Shown piece after piece: positions 1-11,172 of a stretch of DNA of 64,000 nucleotides. The DNA is taken from NCBI GenBank assembly GCA_020809705.1, contig CP085831.1, positions 1,736,001 to 1,800,000 of the forward strand, written 5' to 3'. Each line of letters begins with the position of its first letter. Within the stretch, counting starts at the first letter, position 1. The stretch is from Calonectria ilicicola. Taxonomy: Eukaryota > Ascomycota > Sordariomycetes > Hypocreales > Nectriaceae. Below the pieces are notes generated by a model. The model worked only from the letters and a program-made list of their open reading frames with translations. It had not been told where the DNA came from and did no database searches. The translations under genes and the position numbers were made by a program.

Positions 1-791
1 TGGTGGTGGGCAATGTCCGAGGGGGAAAAAAGGGGGCACCTGTTTGTCCGTGGCGTCAACGCCACAGTAGCGTAGAAGGCCTTGTCAATTTCTCAGCGAT
101 GAAACTGATAAGATAAAATATAAAGTATTATCTCGCCTCAATTTTTGCATTGGGCTGCCGCTCTGTGTCGGTCGATTGTGCAAGGGTCCAATGATGCATC
201 AAGTGCAGGGAGTTGATCTGAGTGTAGCTTCATATTGAATATATTAAACAGCATACAAATACACTGGGCTACCATCTTTCTCACAGTGTCAAGAAGAGCA
301 CGGATCACACCCCTTAGTTTCTTTTTATGTACATTGAGCCGCGGCTCAAAACCCCTCGGTCGGGTCCGGAATTTCTTTTTACTCGAGATTATGATATGTC
401 ATTCACTATTTGAATTTTTTTTTGACTTATTAAGCCGCTCACGAAAAGCGGTTGTATCGAAGAAGGTCAGTGCTCTACTTAAGTACAAATGAAGATCTCA
501 TGCGATAGTGAGTGGAACTCGGACGCAGGTCTAGAACATGATTTAATTTAAGTTAGCGCTGCCTCGATCTCTCCTATCAGGGTAGTGCTGAGCGTTGTAT
601 TCAGTCAGATGCGAAAAGCGATGATTGTATGGCGCCCATTGTGTTTGATATGGACAAACTCCGCTAAATCCAGGTGCAATAAAAATGAGACAAGTGCCAC
701 AAAGGACAACCAACAGTGAGCGTGCTAATTAAACAATGCGCCAAGATGTATTGGATACAAGGAATTATTAGACTGGCAAAAATGAATTCTT
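1..791. other. intergenic, nothing recognised
   Basis: No open frame here has a recognisable domain, and none combines good splice sites with a credible start. The stretch is moderately AT-rich and contains only short chance ORFs. The gene to the left, if any, lies outside the window. Confidence 0.6.
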
Positions 792-896
792 TGTCGGTGG
801 AGAGGCTCGAACTCTCGACCTTTGGATAACCCTGACCTATGGTCAAGTCATACTTTAATATGAGACCAACGCTCTAACCAACTGAGCCACACCGAC
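792..896 (-). tRNA. tRNA-Met (CAU, elongator type) with intron
   Basis: On the minus strand a cloverleaf can be folded. The acceptor GTCGGTG pairs with CACCGAC, the D-arm is GGCTCAGTTGGTTAGAGC, and the T-arm contains GTTCGAGCC; position 792 supplies the discriminator A. The 5' exon (896-859) ends CTCATA, which places anticodon CAT, and the 3' exon (827-792) resumes with ATCCAA. Between them sits a 31-nt intron (858-828) one base 3' of the anticodon, the usual site for nuclear tRNA introns. The anticodon stem keeps a T-T pair at its loop end, as I recall from yeast elongator tRNA-Met, so I prefer elongator over initiator. Confidence 0.93.
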
Positions 897-2353
897 TAGA
901 TTTGTTGATGGAAGCCTCGCCCTCGAGATTTGTGATCAAGTTGCCTGGGTCAGCATGCATGGATTAACAACTATGTGGACCTGATGTTGTATCGCATGGC
1001 TTTGCCGCTTTATTCCCACCACACCAGGCATTCAGATCGTTCGAGCGGATAGGTTCGGATAAATGCAGAGGTCAGCAGGATGCATCAATAAGTTGGCTTG
1101 TCTCGCAACACCAGCGTCGGCCCTAATCCGTTTCTGCTCTGTTTATCCGTAAGAAAAGGATGCACATGCAAAGCGGATGGTTAATCGTTCGTTACATGAT
1201 TATAGTCATCAAATTTACCTACTGGGGGCCTATTTGAGAAAAAGAGGGATCCGATCAATGTATACATATTTTTTAATCCTGTTCCTTGTCTACATTTCAT
1301 CCCATTCCATTCACGCCCAACTATAACCAGTATTAAAGGGAACTTTGTGAACCGCAAAGTAGAATCTGCGACAGAGCATCTTACCTGGGGATTTTACCCA
1401 AACAAAATTTGTTTCTATCCGCACTTATAGAGTTATTTTTGTCTGTTCAAACAGGAATGTGATCCTCGGCCCATAATCCGAGATGGATCAGCGCACTACC
1501 GGGTGTAACCACCTACACATATTCCGGCTAAATTGATTGATTGTGCCTGACTTTGATATCTTGGCCAGCTCATTCACCTCAACCAACAAGCAATCCAAAG
1601 TCATATCACAAATTTTGATTGTCCAATGCTCTCTAGTATGGCCAAATTTCCAGTTCCATGTTCAACGGAAAAGTTTGCCACAGCCTATTTGAATTGATTA
1701 TCAAGAGTAGGAATTCATTTAGATGAAAATAGACCCGAGAGTAGGGTTTCAGTACATTAGGACTGACACTTACTAAGATGGTATTTTTCAGAATCACTAC
1801 CGCTAATTTGTCATCCCCTTGGCACTAAAGATCGGCATTCGTTCTTCTCCGCATTCTTAAAATTCTACCAAGTCAATGACGCAAAACAATTAGCCAGTGC
1901 AACAGAGTTTGATAACTTTATCCAAACCCCTCTTTCTGATCGCCCCGCGTTTTTCCCGCTCGACCCATATCTCCCAAAACGTTAAACTCCAAATGTCCCA
2001 AAGTGGGAGCATATGAAGCGGCACGATATTTACTCATAATTCCCGGAAGAATCGCAACCACCAATAGGGCTGGTTCAAACCGCCCATTTGGGATGAAGCT
2101 CCGGGTAATGTAGCTTCGAATTGAGAAAATAGGTGGGCCGACGGCAGATCTCGTATTCATCAACTCCAGCAATATAATCCCCAGAGCATCTTAGCAGACG
2201 TTTTCAGAATCACTCAACATTAGCCTAAATACTCACCTTAATGCTTTGGATTAATTCTTCAAGAACTCCAGGCAAGATTGCAAAAAACTATAAAATAACC
2301 ACAAAGGATTTCGTATTCCTCTTGTTGGTCAACCACACAATAAAATCATCAAC
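897..2353. other. intergenic / upstream region of the WSC-GH3 gene
   Basis: I see no gene here. Open frames are short and broken. The last few hundred bases are presumably the promoter and 5' leader of the xylosidase gene. There is no obvious repeat or RNA gene. Confidence 0.55.
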
Positions 2354-5185
2354 ATGGGTGCAGGTGCGGCACAATCAATTGGCTTCCTGGCGTTCTTCCT
2401 GGCTCCCATCTTTGCAGCTCACGTGCAACAGAAGTTGCAGAAGCGAGAATGTCTTCCAGCGCTGGAATACAAACCAATAATTAACTACAATGCTTGTTAT
2501 AATGATTCCGCATCTACAAAAGCTCTCGATGGTATAATGTACACCATTGGGAACAATTCTCCCGGAGTATGTGCTCAAATTTGCGGGCTCGATGGATATA
2601 AATATGCAGGAGTTGAATATACAATGTGAGTATCCTTAATGTATCATATCGTGTCGACTTTTTAATTTCTAGTAGGCAATGTTTCTGTGGGAATACAATC
2701 ACAGCACCGAAGGCCGGGTCTGAAGCTGAGTGTTCCGCGACTTGTCCCGGAGATGCAGACGAGAAGTGCGGTGCCACTTATCGGTGAGTCTTTTGTCTTA
2801 CGCTATAGATGTGTATCTAATGTTGGATAATAGGATTAACGTTTGGAATATTGAAAATCCACTAGACACGCCTAACAGGACGTACTTCCCCGACTGCAAC
2901 CGTGACCCTCTCTGCTCCAATGATGTGTGTGACTCTTCCTTGTCTAGCAAGGAACGTGCCACTGCCCTTCTCAAGTTGTGGACAGTTGAGGATAAGCTCA
3001 ACAACCTCGTGGAAAAAGCCGCTGGTGTCCCTAGAATGGGCATCCGCCCATACAACTGGTGGGCTGAGGGACTCCATGGTTTAGCCTCGTCGGGCGTCCG
3101 GTACAACCCACCTGGTTCCGGGAAATGGGATGTTGCAACGTCATTCCCTCAGCCCATTACTCTCGGTGCGGCATTTGACGACGATCTTGTGAAATCTGTG
3201 GCAGAAGTAATCAGTACGGAAACCAGAGCATATAATGGAGACGGTCGCGTAGGGCTTGATCTCTATGTAAGGTACCTGGTATACTGCCTTTGACCTTGCT
3301 GATGCGGATTTAGACACCCAATATCAATTCCTTCAAAGACCCTCGCTGGGGACGAGGCCAAGAAACACCTGGCGAAGACCCTTGGCACCTCCAAAGCTAC
3401 ACCAAAGCTCTTCTGTCAGGCCTAGAAGAGAAGGTTGGTGGCTACAAGAAGACCATCAGCACTTGCAAACATTTTGCAGGGAATGACTTTGAAAGTGTCG
3501 GTAGTGTATCTCGCCACAATTTTGATGCACAGATTTCCTTGCAGGATCTGAACGAATTCTATCTTGCGCCGTTCAGGGTTTGCGCGGAGAGAGATGTTGG
3601 TGCATTTATGTGCAGTTACAATTCCGTCAATGGGCACCCTGCCTGCACGAACACGTACCTGATGGAAGACATTCTCCGCGAGCACTGGGGCTGGGAGAAG
3701 GATGAGCACTACATCTCGACCGACTGCGGCGTGACCGAGGATACTTGGAAGAATCACAAATACGTCTCGACACCTGGTGAGGCTGCAGCTGTCGTGTTAA
3801 AGTCAGGAGCAGATCTCGAATGCGAGTTTGGCAAAACAGCAGCAATCAAAGAAGCGTGGGCGAATCAACTGATTACAGAGGCTGACATGGATAAGGCTCT
3901 CACTCGAATGTGGTCTGCACTGGTGTCTCTCGGGTGGTTCGATGCTGCCGAGGGCCAGTCTTTGCGACAGATTGGTTGGAAAGACGTTAATACGGACAGC
4001 TCGCAACAGCTTGCGTATGATGCTGCTGTAATGGGTTTGGTCCTAATCAAAAACGACAATCATCTACCACTGTCTAGTAAAAAGCCGGTAGCTTTGATTG
4101 GCCCTTGGGTCGATGTTGCGAAAGAGCTTCAAGGAAACTACTTTGGTCCAGCACCATTTCTTATTTCCCCTCTCAAAGCTGCCAAGGATATGGGATTGGA
4201 CTTTGAGTGGGCAAAGGGCTCTGCTATCAACGCCAAAGACTCATCGTATGATGACGCCATTGCAAAAGCCAAGGCAGCGGATGAAGTCATTTTTATGGGT
4301 GGGCTTGACAACAGCCTCGAGGCGGAGAGTAATGATCGACTGAATGTGACTTGGCCCACTCCTCAGTTGGAACTTGTACGTGAGCTGTCGAAGCTTGGCA
4401 AACCAGTGACCGTGGTCCAATTCGGTGGGGGCCAGCTTGATGACACGGAACTTCTTGAGAACAAGGCTGTCAAGGGCATCCTTTGGAGTGGCTATCCAGG
4501 ACAGTCAGGTGGCAAGGCTGTTCTTGATATTCTTTACGGAATTGCAGCCCCTGCTGGACGGCTGCCAGTCACCCAATACCCTGCAGATTATGTCGATCAA
4601 GTTCCACCAACCGATATGACCCTGCGGCCGTTGCAGAATGGCACCAACCCTGGAAGAACTCATATGTGGTACACCGGAAAAGCGCCAGTGCCTTTTGGAT
4701 TTGGGCTACACTACACAAAGTTCGACGTTGCCTTGTCATCAAAACTCAAGTGGGATGGAAGTTTCAAGCCAAAGAGCTCTCAAGCCATCGAGATTGACAG
4801 CGTCAAGTCTCTCCAAAAGTCGACGTCATGGATGAAACTTTTGGATGTTCCCGTCGTTTCCCTGCCAATCGAAGTCAAGAACGCCGGCAAGGTAACTTCC
4901 GACTACGTTGCGCTTGTGTTCCTCCGATCGAATGCTGGTCCCGAGCCACGACCAAAGCAAACGCTAGTTGGTTACACCCGTGTCAAAGCCATCGAACCAG
5001 GGATGCAGAAGAGCGTCGATGTAACAATATCCCTGCAGCAATTCCTTCGCGTTGACGAGGATGGTTCTCGCGTTTTGTATCCCGGCGACTATGAATTGTT
5101 TGTCGACATTGATGAACGGGCCTCTGCTAAGCTAAAGTGGACGGGGAGCCCGCTTGTTATTGAGAAGTTTCCACAGCCTAATTGA
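2354..5185 (+). CDS. secreted beta-xylosidase-type GH3 glycosidase with N-terminal WSC domain
   Basis: Exons: 2354-2625, 2676-2783, 2834-3266, 3314-5185 (894 aa). A hydrophobic signal peptide (about residues 1-22) is followed by a dibasic QKR/E site and a WSC domain (about 46-128; motifs GVEYTMQCFCGN and EKCGATYR). A complete GH3 region follows. It carries the fungal beta-xylosidase signature YFPDC, GVPRMGIRPYNWWAEGLHG and KHFAGND, the nucleophile Asp in STDCG (about residue 408), the EAESNDR segment expected to hold the acid/base Glu (about 607), and a C-terminal fibronectin-III-like domain. It probably releases xylose from xylo-oligosaccharides; WSC domains bind cell-wall glycans. The nucleophile loop reads TDCG rather than the commoner SDCD, so substrate preference is uncertain. 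The acceptor of intron 1 is a tandem TAGTAG; the downstream one fits the WSC consensus best. Confidence 0.9.
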
Positions 5186-5789
5186 AGAAGAAACGGGCTG
5201 CATAAATCTAGCGGTGTATTTTAAGATGATATGATTGGAATCGGGAATGGACTAGAGGGTGGCCATTGCAAGCGATGTGATCGAGCGCATGCCAAGATCG
5301 CAAGCTCGGTCGCCCTTTTCTAGGCATTTTTGTAGCTGAATAATATGAGACGTGCCAGCAAATACGCAAAACTCACTATCCTCGCCAAGAAAACACAGGC
5401 TTCATGTAGCCAAGTCCAAGACAGTAGACAGACTCTTCTTGGCTAAGTTCAAATGGAGGTCTAGTAAACATTGGCCAGATTGCAACAAGCGCCTTGCCTG
5501 ATACAAAGTGGCGGTGCGATGGCCACATGACGCCAGCCAAGGAATTAGATGCCGATGTTCATGATCTGGTGGGTCTCTTGGCACGCCTTCATAGGTGAGT
5601 TTGAATTAGCGGATCAATTACCATGCAACATTGTGGTAGGCCAAGCCGTCGCCAAGTGCATCGCCTTGACAATTTTGAGTCATTTATAAAAATTATTTTG
5701 ATAAGAGGTTGGGCTCGTCCTGGACTTGGAACTGACAATTCGCCGTCGACGACACTTTGAGGGAGGGTGGTTACTGACGGCACGTAATC
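5186..5789. other. intergenic
   Basis: This holds the 3' flank of the GH3 gene and the promoter of the next gene. No further coding or structural signal was recognised. Confidence 0.55.
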
Positions 5790-6554
5790 ATGGCGTTTGT
5801 CTGTCCATTGTACATGGACTCTCCGAGTCAGATATTGAGAGATCTGACGGGTCGCGAAGAAGAAAAAAATCCAGTTACAAAGCTGTACAATCGTCTGTTC
5901 AGAGCCGATGTTGGACGATGGGTGTGCGCATGCGCCGTGATCGGGTTATCAGCTGGCCTTCTATCCCAGCATCCGGGGCCGATGATGGTAGCTGTAGCAG
6001 CATACAACCTCTCTATAGTGGGTATCACGCCTGATCTGTGTGGAGTCAGCCACTAACGAGCGAATAAAGGCGGGTTTGCATTTTTTTATTCCGAAGGTGC
6101 CAGTCAGCCCGATGGGTCAATTCAACCCAAAGCCACCACTATGGTACATGGCTTTCCTGGCCATTTCAATATCAATGTGGATGTCTGCATTCATTTGCAT
6201 GTTTGTCGTCCGCAGATCTCGCAGTCCAGCCGAAGTCTATCAACTGGAGCAGCGCGACGTGAGGGGCGGGTTCACGGATGCGAATACTGAACCATTAGAC
6301 GTGCTGCAAAGCATTACAATTGCGTGTGGTTGCGTCGGCATACTGGCATCGTGAGTTTTATTTTTTTTATATTATAACTTTTTTTCTCCACTAAAAATTC
6401 CACATCTAATTTGCCTAGGATGTTTTGTTTCTACCAATGTTATATTGTCCACCAATTGTTTACCACTAGCTTCAGAAAGAGCGAGATGCGGGAGGGGTAT
6501 AGGAGGGGTAGCACGAAGCCCACAAAGAGTGAGAAAGCTGTGCCGGAAGGCTAA
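5790..6554 (+). CDS. small multi-pass membrane protein, unknown function
   Basis: Spliced model: 5790-6017, 6070-6350, 6419-6554, giving 214 aa. Intron 1 has donor GTGGGT, branch ACTAAC and acceptor AAAG; intron 2 has donor GTGAGT and acceptor CCTAG. Three hydrophobic stretches are visible: about residues 44-76 (WVCACAVIGLSAGLL region), 100-123 (WYMAFLAISISMWMSAF region) and 150-180 (TIACGCVGILASMFCFY region). A basic, hydrophilic tail of about 35 residues follows. I do not recognise the family. Phases agree across both introns and the hydrophobic pattern is conserved-looking, so I regard it as a real gene. The first intron could instead use a GTATCA donor, which would change the frame and is less likely. 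Confidence 0.65.
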
Positions 6555-7480
6555 AATAAGTATGACTATGATACCCAAGAACTTGTTTATATATCTATCT
6601 AGGCAACATATTTGTTGTCAACACAATCCGAAATGTCTTACCCTATGCCTTGCGCTGAGTAGAAAAAAACGGGGATATTTGTGGTCGGCTGAATGACAAA
6701 GGGTACTTTTGGCCCGTGCAACAAGGCACACACAGTCACGCTCTGCACCAGTCGGCGCTGCTCTGCTAACCTAGCCAAATGTGCTACGCTTGGTAATGCT
6801 AGAAAAAAAGAGCGAAATATAATTCCTCCTTGATGAATTAGGCCTCAAACAGAGTGCAAGGTGAATCTGGCTTGTTCTTGGTAATAAAAGGGCTATTCTG
6901 GAATGACGGTCGCAATTAAAATTCCCAAATTCTTGTTGAGTAATCCAAATATTGAGCTGTGTCGGGGTTTTTATCCAACGCGCCCGAGTCTAGATAGCAT
7001 CTTAGCGCCACTTTTGGTTAAGCGACCCTCCAAATGCAGCGCGACGTGATGCGTGCAGGCTACTGGCAATAAATTTATTACTAAACCATAGCCTCTATCC
7101 AGTGGTCGATCGGTACAATCCCTGTCTGCATCGGCGACGCGAGCGACCGTTACTAATCGCTGCACGGCAATTATCGTATTTGCTACGTCGATACTCGCTT
7201 GCGTTGATAGATCTCGCAGTATGGAAAACGCCCGCAAAGGGTCTGTATGCAAGCCACAGTCGGTTCAAACGGCATGGCGGTTGAATGGAAATCCTTAATC
7301 TTCATACTTCCTTCATATTCTGCGACCTCTTGGATTGTGCTATATAACTCGTTTTTCCAACCGCCTTTTGTCTCATTGCTCATTCTCAACCAGCATCACT
7401 AAATTCACTTGACCACACACCTTCAACACCTTCAACAAAACTGCTTTCACCATCCAAATCAATTACGAACATCTCCAGCC
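6555..7480. other. intergenic
   Basis: There is no recognisable gene. The last 200 bases are pyrimidine-rich with CAACACCTTCAACACC-type runs just before the SDR start, typical of a fungal 5' leader. Confidence 0.55.
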
Positions 7481-8515
7481 ATGACCAACTCCGTTTCATC
7501 AAACAAGCGCTCCGTACTCATCACCGGGTTTGTATTCACTGGACTACATTGATAGACCTGGGAACTAATTCGTTGCTTACAGTGCTTCCGCCGGTGGGGC
7601 TGGTAACGCCCTAGCTCTCGAATTTGCCGCCCGAGGATGGCGGGTCTTCGCGACCGCGCGATCGCAAAAGTCACTCAGTAATCTTAAAGAAAAGGGCATC
7701 GAAACTCTTGTTTTGGATGTCACTGATTCCGAGAGCATTGCTGTACTGAAAGACCAGATCACCAAGCTCACTGGTGGCCGATTGGATATGCTCTTCAACA
7801 ATGCAGGTACAAGTGCGTCATTCCCCGCTAAGCAGCCTCATGATCGACATGGCCTTGGATTGGAGCATCGCTGACAATAGAAATAGTGTATGAGGCGCCC
7901 GCCATAGAAGCCGACCAAAAACGCGTCCGAGACATGTTTAATACCAACGTCTTTGGATTGTTCGAGATGGTCTCGGCCTTCACACCGCTGCTACTAAAAG
8001 CGGTTCCCAACTCACAGACTACCCCGGTTGTGGTAAATGTTGCGTCTATCCTTGGTAGATTGCCCTATCCTTTCGCTTCCGCCTACAACGCTACCAAGGC
8101 TGCCGTTGGTTCATACTCAGATACCCTTAGAATTGAACTTAGCCCACTGGGAATCAGGGTCGTGACTTTGTTCATGGGAGAGGTCAAGACTAGCCTCATG
8201 TCGACGGACAACATCAACTTTGGCGCCGAAAGCTTGTATTTTGATGTGGAGGACAAGGTAAAAGAACGGATTGTCAGCCACGTTGAAACTGCCCTCCCTG
8301 CAACAGAGTTCGCACGTCAGGTTGTCGATGCCGTCGTCAAACCCAAGACTGAATATGTTTGGAAGGGTTCCAATTCATTTATTGTCTGGCTCCTGGATTT
8401 TCTCGGACCGAGAAATGTTTTTGACGCAACAGTGAAAGGCCCCGTTGGCCTTTCTGAGAAAAGCCTGGTGAAGAAACTCTTCGAACGGGGACAACGGTTG
8501 GGTGGGGAATATTGA
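7481..8515 (+). CDS. short-chain dehydrogenase/reductase, AYR1-like classical SDR
   Basis: Exons 7481-7527, 7583-7812 and 7887-8515 give 301 aa. The Rossmann motif ITGASAGGAGNALA is split by intron 1, as expected for TGxxxGxG. NNAG lies at the end of exon 2. The catalytic Ser is in NVASILGR and the pair YxxxK is in SAYNATKAAV. Length, the IRVVTLFMGEVKT segment and the C-terminal hydrophobic region resemble fungal 1-acyl-dihydroxyacetone-phosphate reductase (Ayr1-like) NADPH reductases, but that subfamily contains many secondary-metabolism enzymes and the substrate cannot be read from sequence. Intron 2 uses donor GTGCGT; an upstream GTACAA would remove the Gly-Thr after NNA. The gene lies 577 bp upstream of a P450 on the same strand, so a joint pathway is possible. 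Confidence 0.88.
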
Positions 8516-9092
8516 AGAGGTGTTTCTCTTCCCCGCTTTTCCTCTGAACTTGAAGGAATTGGTGTGATAGGTGGAATCATGCTGTAATGAATTTGATATA
8601 ATTGGCATTGGCTGGGGGGTTTTTTTTTAATCATTCATGATATTCTCATTAATCAATTTCTCTGTATAGACGAACATATATCATCGCTTTAAAAGACTGC
8701 TTAATCCAAGAGTTCTAAACAGAAAACGTGAGAAGTGACTAAAAAATCACAATGTGACCTCATCCCGTACATAAAAAATGCTTCATGTGACATGACGATT
8801 GTGGCATCATGATGTGAGCCAATCGATTGGCCAAGCGAGCTCTTGTGGAGCACGACACCATGCAACCAACCCAAACCAACTGAGACACGCGGCAAAACAC
8901 ATTCCTGCGAATGATATACCTGCCTATTTGCAATCACAAAGTGGAGAAATCTGCCGGCTTTCCTGTCTATCTTGCCTTAGCTCGCTTCAGCTTCATGCAC
9001 CCTGGCCAACAAAACCCTTTCGCTGCCTCGATATTTAGCCGATTAAAACTCGGGTTCTGATCTAGACTCTAGAACCACCAAGCTAGCCCAAT
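8516..9092. other. intergenic between SDR and P450
   Basis: This is the 3' flank of the SDR and the promoter of the P450. No ORF or RNA gene is supported. The spacing is normal for two separately transcribed fungal genes. Confidence 0.55.
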
Positions 9093-10756
9093 ATGCTGGC
9101 TTCTCTCTTCTCGCTACAGGGCGTTGCCGTCCTTATCGTGGTCGCTTACATCCTTTCCCAGGCTTACTCTCGTCTACAACGTCAGCGAAAACTGCCTCCG
9201 GGCCCGAAACCGCTTCCCATCGTGGGAAATGTGCGAGACTTCCCTGCGCCCGGCGTGCCCGAGTATCAGCACTGGCTGGTTCACAAGGACAAGTATGGAC
9301 CAATCAGCTCTGTTAGTATCTTGGGCACTACGCTGGTCATCCTGCACGACAAGAAGGCGGCACATGATATAATGGAGAAGAGCGCATCCAAAGCATCTGG
9401 GCGACCGATGATGGTATTTTCGAGCGTATTGTGTGGCTATGGACAGGGCCTGCCCTTCCGAGGATACGATGACGGCTTTCGCCTCGCTCGAAAAATGCTT
9501 CATCAGGTCCTGGGCACCAAAGCACTGTCGGCACGCTTTCAAGAGGTTCAAGAAGCTGAAGCCTCTCGTCAGCTTGCCCGAGCACTGGATGAGCCTGAAA
9601 AGTGGCTGGAAAACTTTAGAACGCAAGTTCGACCCAATTTAGCCTGGGTTACCTAACTGATACTAACGTTTGCAATAGAACCGCTGGCGCCGTCATGTTG
9701 CAATCCACCTATGGCTACTCGATCGATCGTAGCAAGCGTGACACTTTGATTGAGATAATCGAGTTGGCAATGACTCATTTCTCGCTCGCTGCCGTTCCGA
9801 TGGCGTGGGCTGTCGACATTGTCCCGTCTCTCCAGTACTTGCCCGACTGGTTTCCTGGTGCTGGTTTTAAGAAAACGGCGCGCGAGTACGCTAAGGATTC
9901 TCGAATTGCAGTTTTTTCTCCTTACAATTTTGTCAAACGTCAAATGGCTGAACGTACCAACCGGCCAAGCCTGGTATCTAGACTCATCGAGGAGTTTAGG
10001 CAAGAGAACGAAAAGACTGGAACTTTGACCCCCGAGAATGACGAAACCATTGCACGCGTGGGAGCGGCCCTCTACGGCGCTGCTGCTGACACTACGGCCA
10101 TCACTCTTTCAGGCTTTACAATGGCCATGGCTATGTTTCCAGATGTTCAGAGGAAAGCCCAAGAGGAGATTGATCGTGTTGTAGGAACTGATCGACTGCC
10201 TAGCTTCGAGGACAGGGATAATCTGCCATATATTGAAGGCGTGGTTAAAGAGTCTTTGAGATGGTGGACCGCGACCCCGCTGGGGTTCCCACATGCAGCC
10301 GATGAAGATATCGAGTACAACGGCCTCCACATTCCCAAAGGCGCATATCTCCTGCCAGCTATTTGGTGGTTTCTTCATGATCCGGCTGTATATGCAAACC
10401 CCGACGTCTTTGAGCCAGAACGATTCCTAAGCCCGCGCAATGAACCAGATCCAGCTTCAGAAGCCTTCGGCTATGGGCGGAGGATATGCCCGGGCCGCTA
10501 CTTTGCAGACGCAGGCCTGTATCTTGGGATTGTGAAATCTCTTTCTGCTTTTAACATCAGCAAAGCAACGGCTCTGGGTGGGGCAGAAATCGACATTGAC
10601 GTCAAGGCACAACCTGGAATTCTCAACATGCCGCCCCGTTTTCAGTTCCATGTCGAGCCAAGAAGCCCACAGCACATTGATTTGATCAGACAGGCGGCGG
10701 CTAAGTATCCAAATGAGCCAAGCGATGCTGAATTGCTTCAGAAGGTTGCAGAGTGA
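9093..10756 (+). CDS. cytochrome P450 monooxygenase
   Basis: Two exons, 9093-9622 and 9679-10756, give 535 aa. Visible features are an N-terminal membrane anchor (about residues 8-26), the proline hinge KLPPGPKPLPIVGN, the oxygen-binding I-helix motif AAADTT (about 312-317), the ExxR motif ESLR (368-371), PERF (about 423) and the heme loop FGYGRRICPGR with Cys447. It resembles the fungal clan that includes O-methylsterigmatocystin-oxidoreductase-like P450s. Those enzymes hydroxylate diverse small molecules, and the substrate here is unknown. The single intron (9623-9678) starts GCAAGT rather than GT. This is required by the frame, because it restores the conserved TTAGAV...TYGY segment. A TACTAAC branch site lies 15 bases before the acceptor. 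The upstream SDR is the nearest possible partner. Confidence 0.93.
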
Positions 10757-11172
10757 AGAGATAGTTTCTTATGGAGAGACACTTTGAGGCTGGATCAGCT
10801 TATGGAAATTCATTACATTTCAGTGATGGAAAGCACGAAGCAGAATACATCGTGAAGCATGAAGTCAATGAAGACCCCGAGGGTACTTGAAATAAATAAA
10901 TCTCATCGCAACTTCCAAATCAAAATACGTGGAGGAACAGTTGGAGTCTTATGCTTTAGTCTGATGCTTTCAATCACAACGGCCTGCAAGATTACCTCAT
11001 GTATGAGAAATACCCCCACTGTCATTAATAGATGCACTCGGCCAACAAGTCAAAAGATACTATCGAGGTGCTGCTATTTGTAGATGCAGAGAAACATGTT
11101 CCCCGCCTAGCGTACGTTTTTTAACTCTTAATCAGCCGCACCCTGATTCTCAATCGATCCACAAGATCCTCC
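10757..11172. other. intergenic
   Basis: This is the 3' flank of the P450. No coding or structural signal was recognised. Confidence 0.55.

Noticed and set aside
9174..9626. 150-codon minus-strand frame
   Set aside because: It lies entirely opposite P450 exon 1 and shows no family motif.
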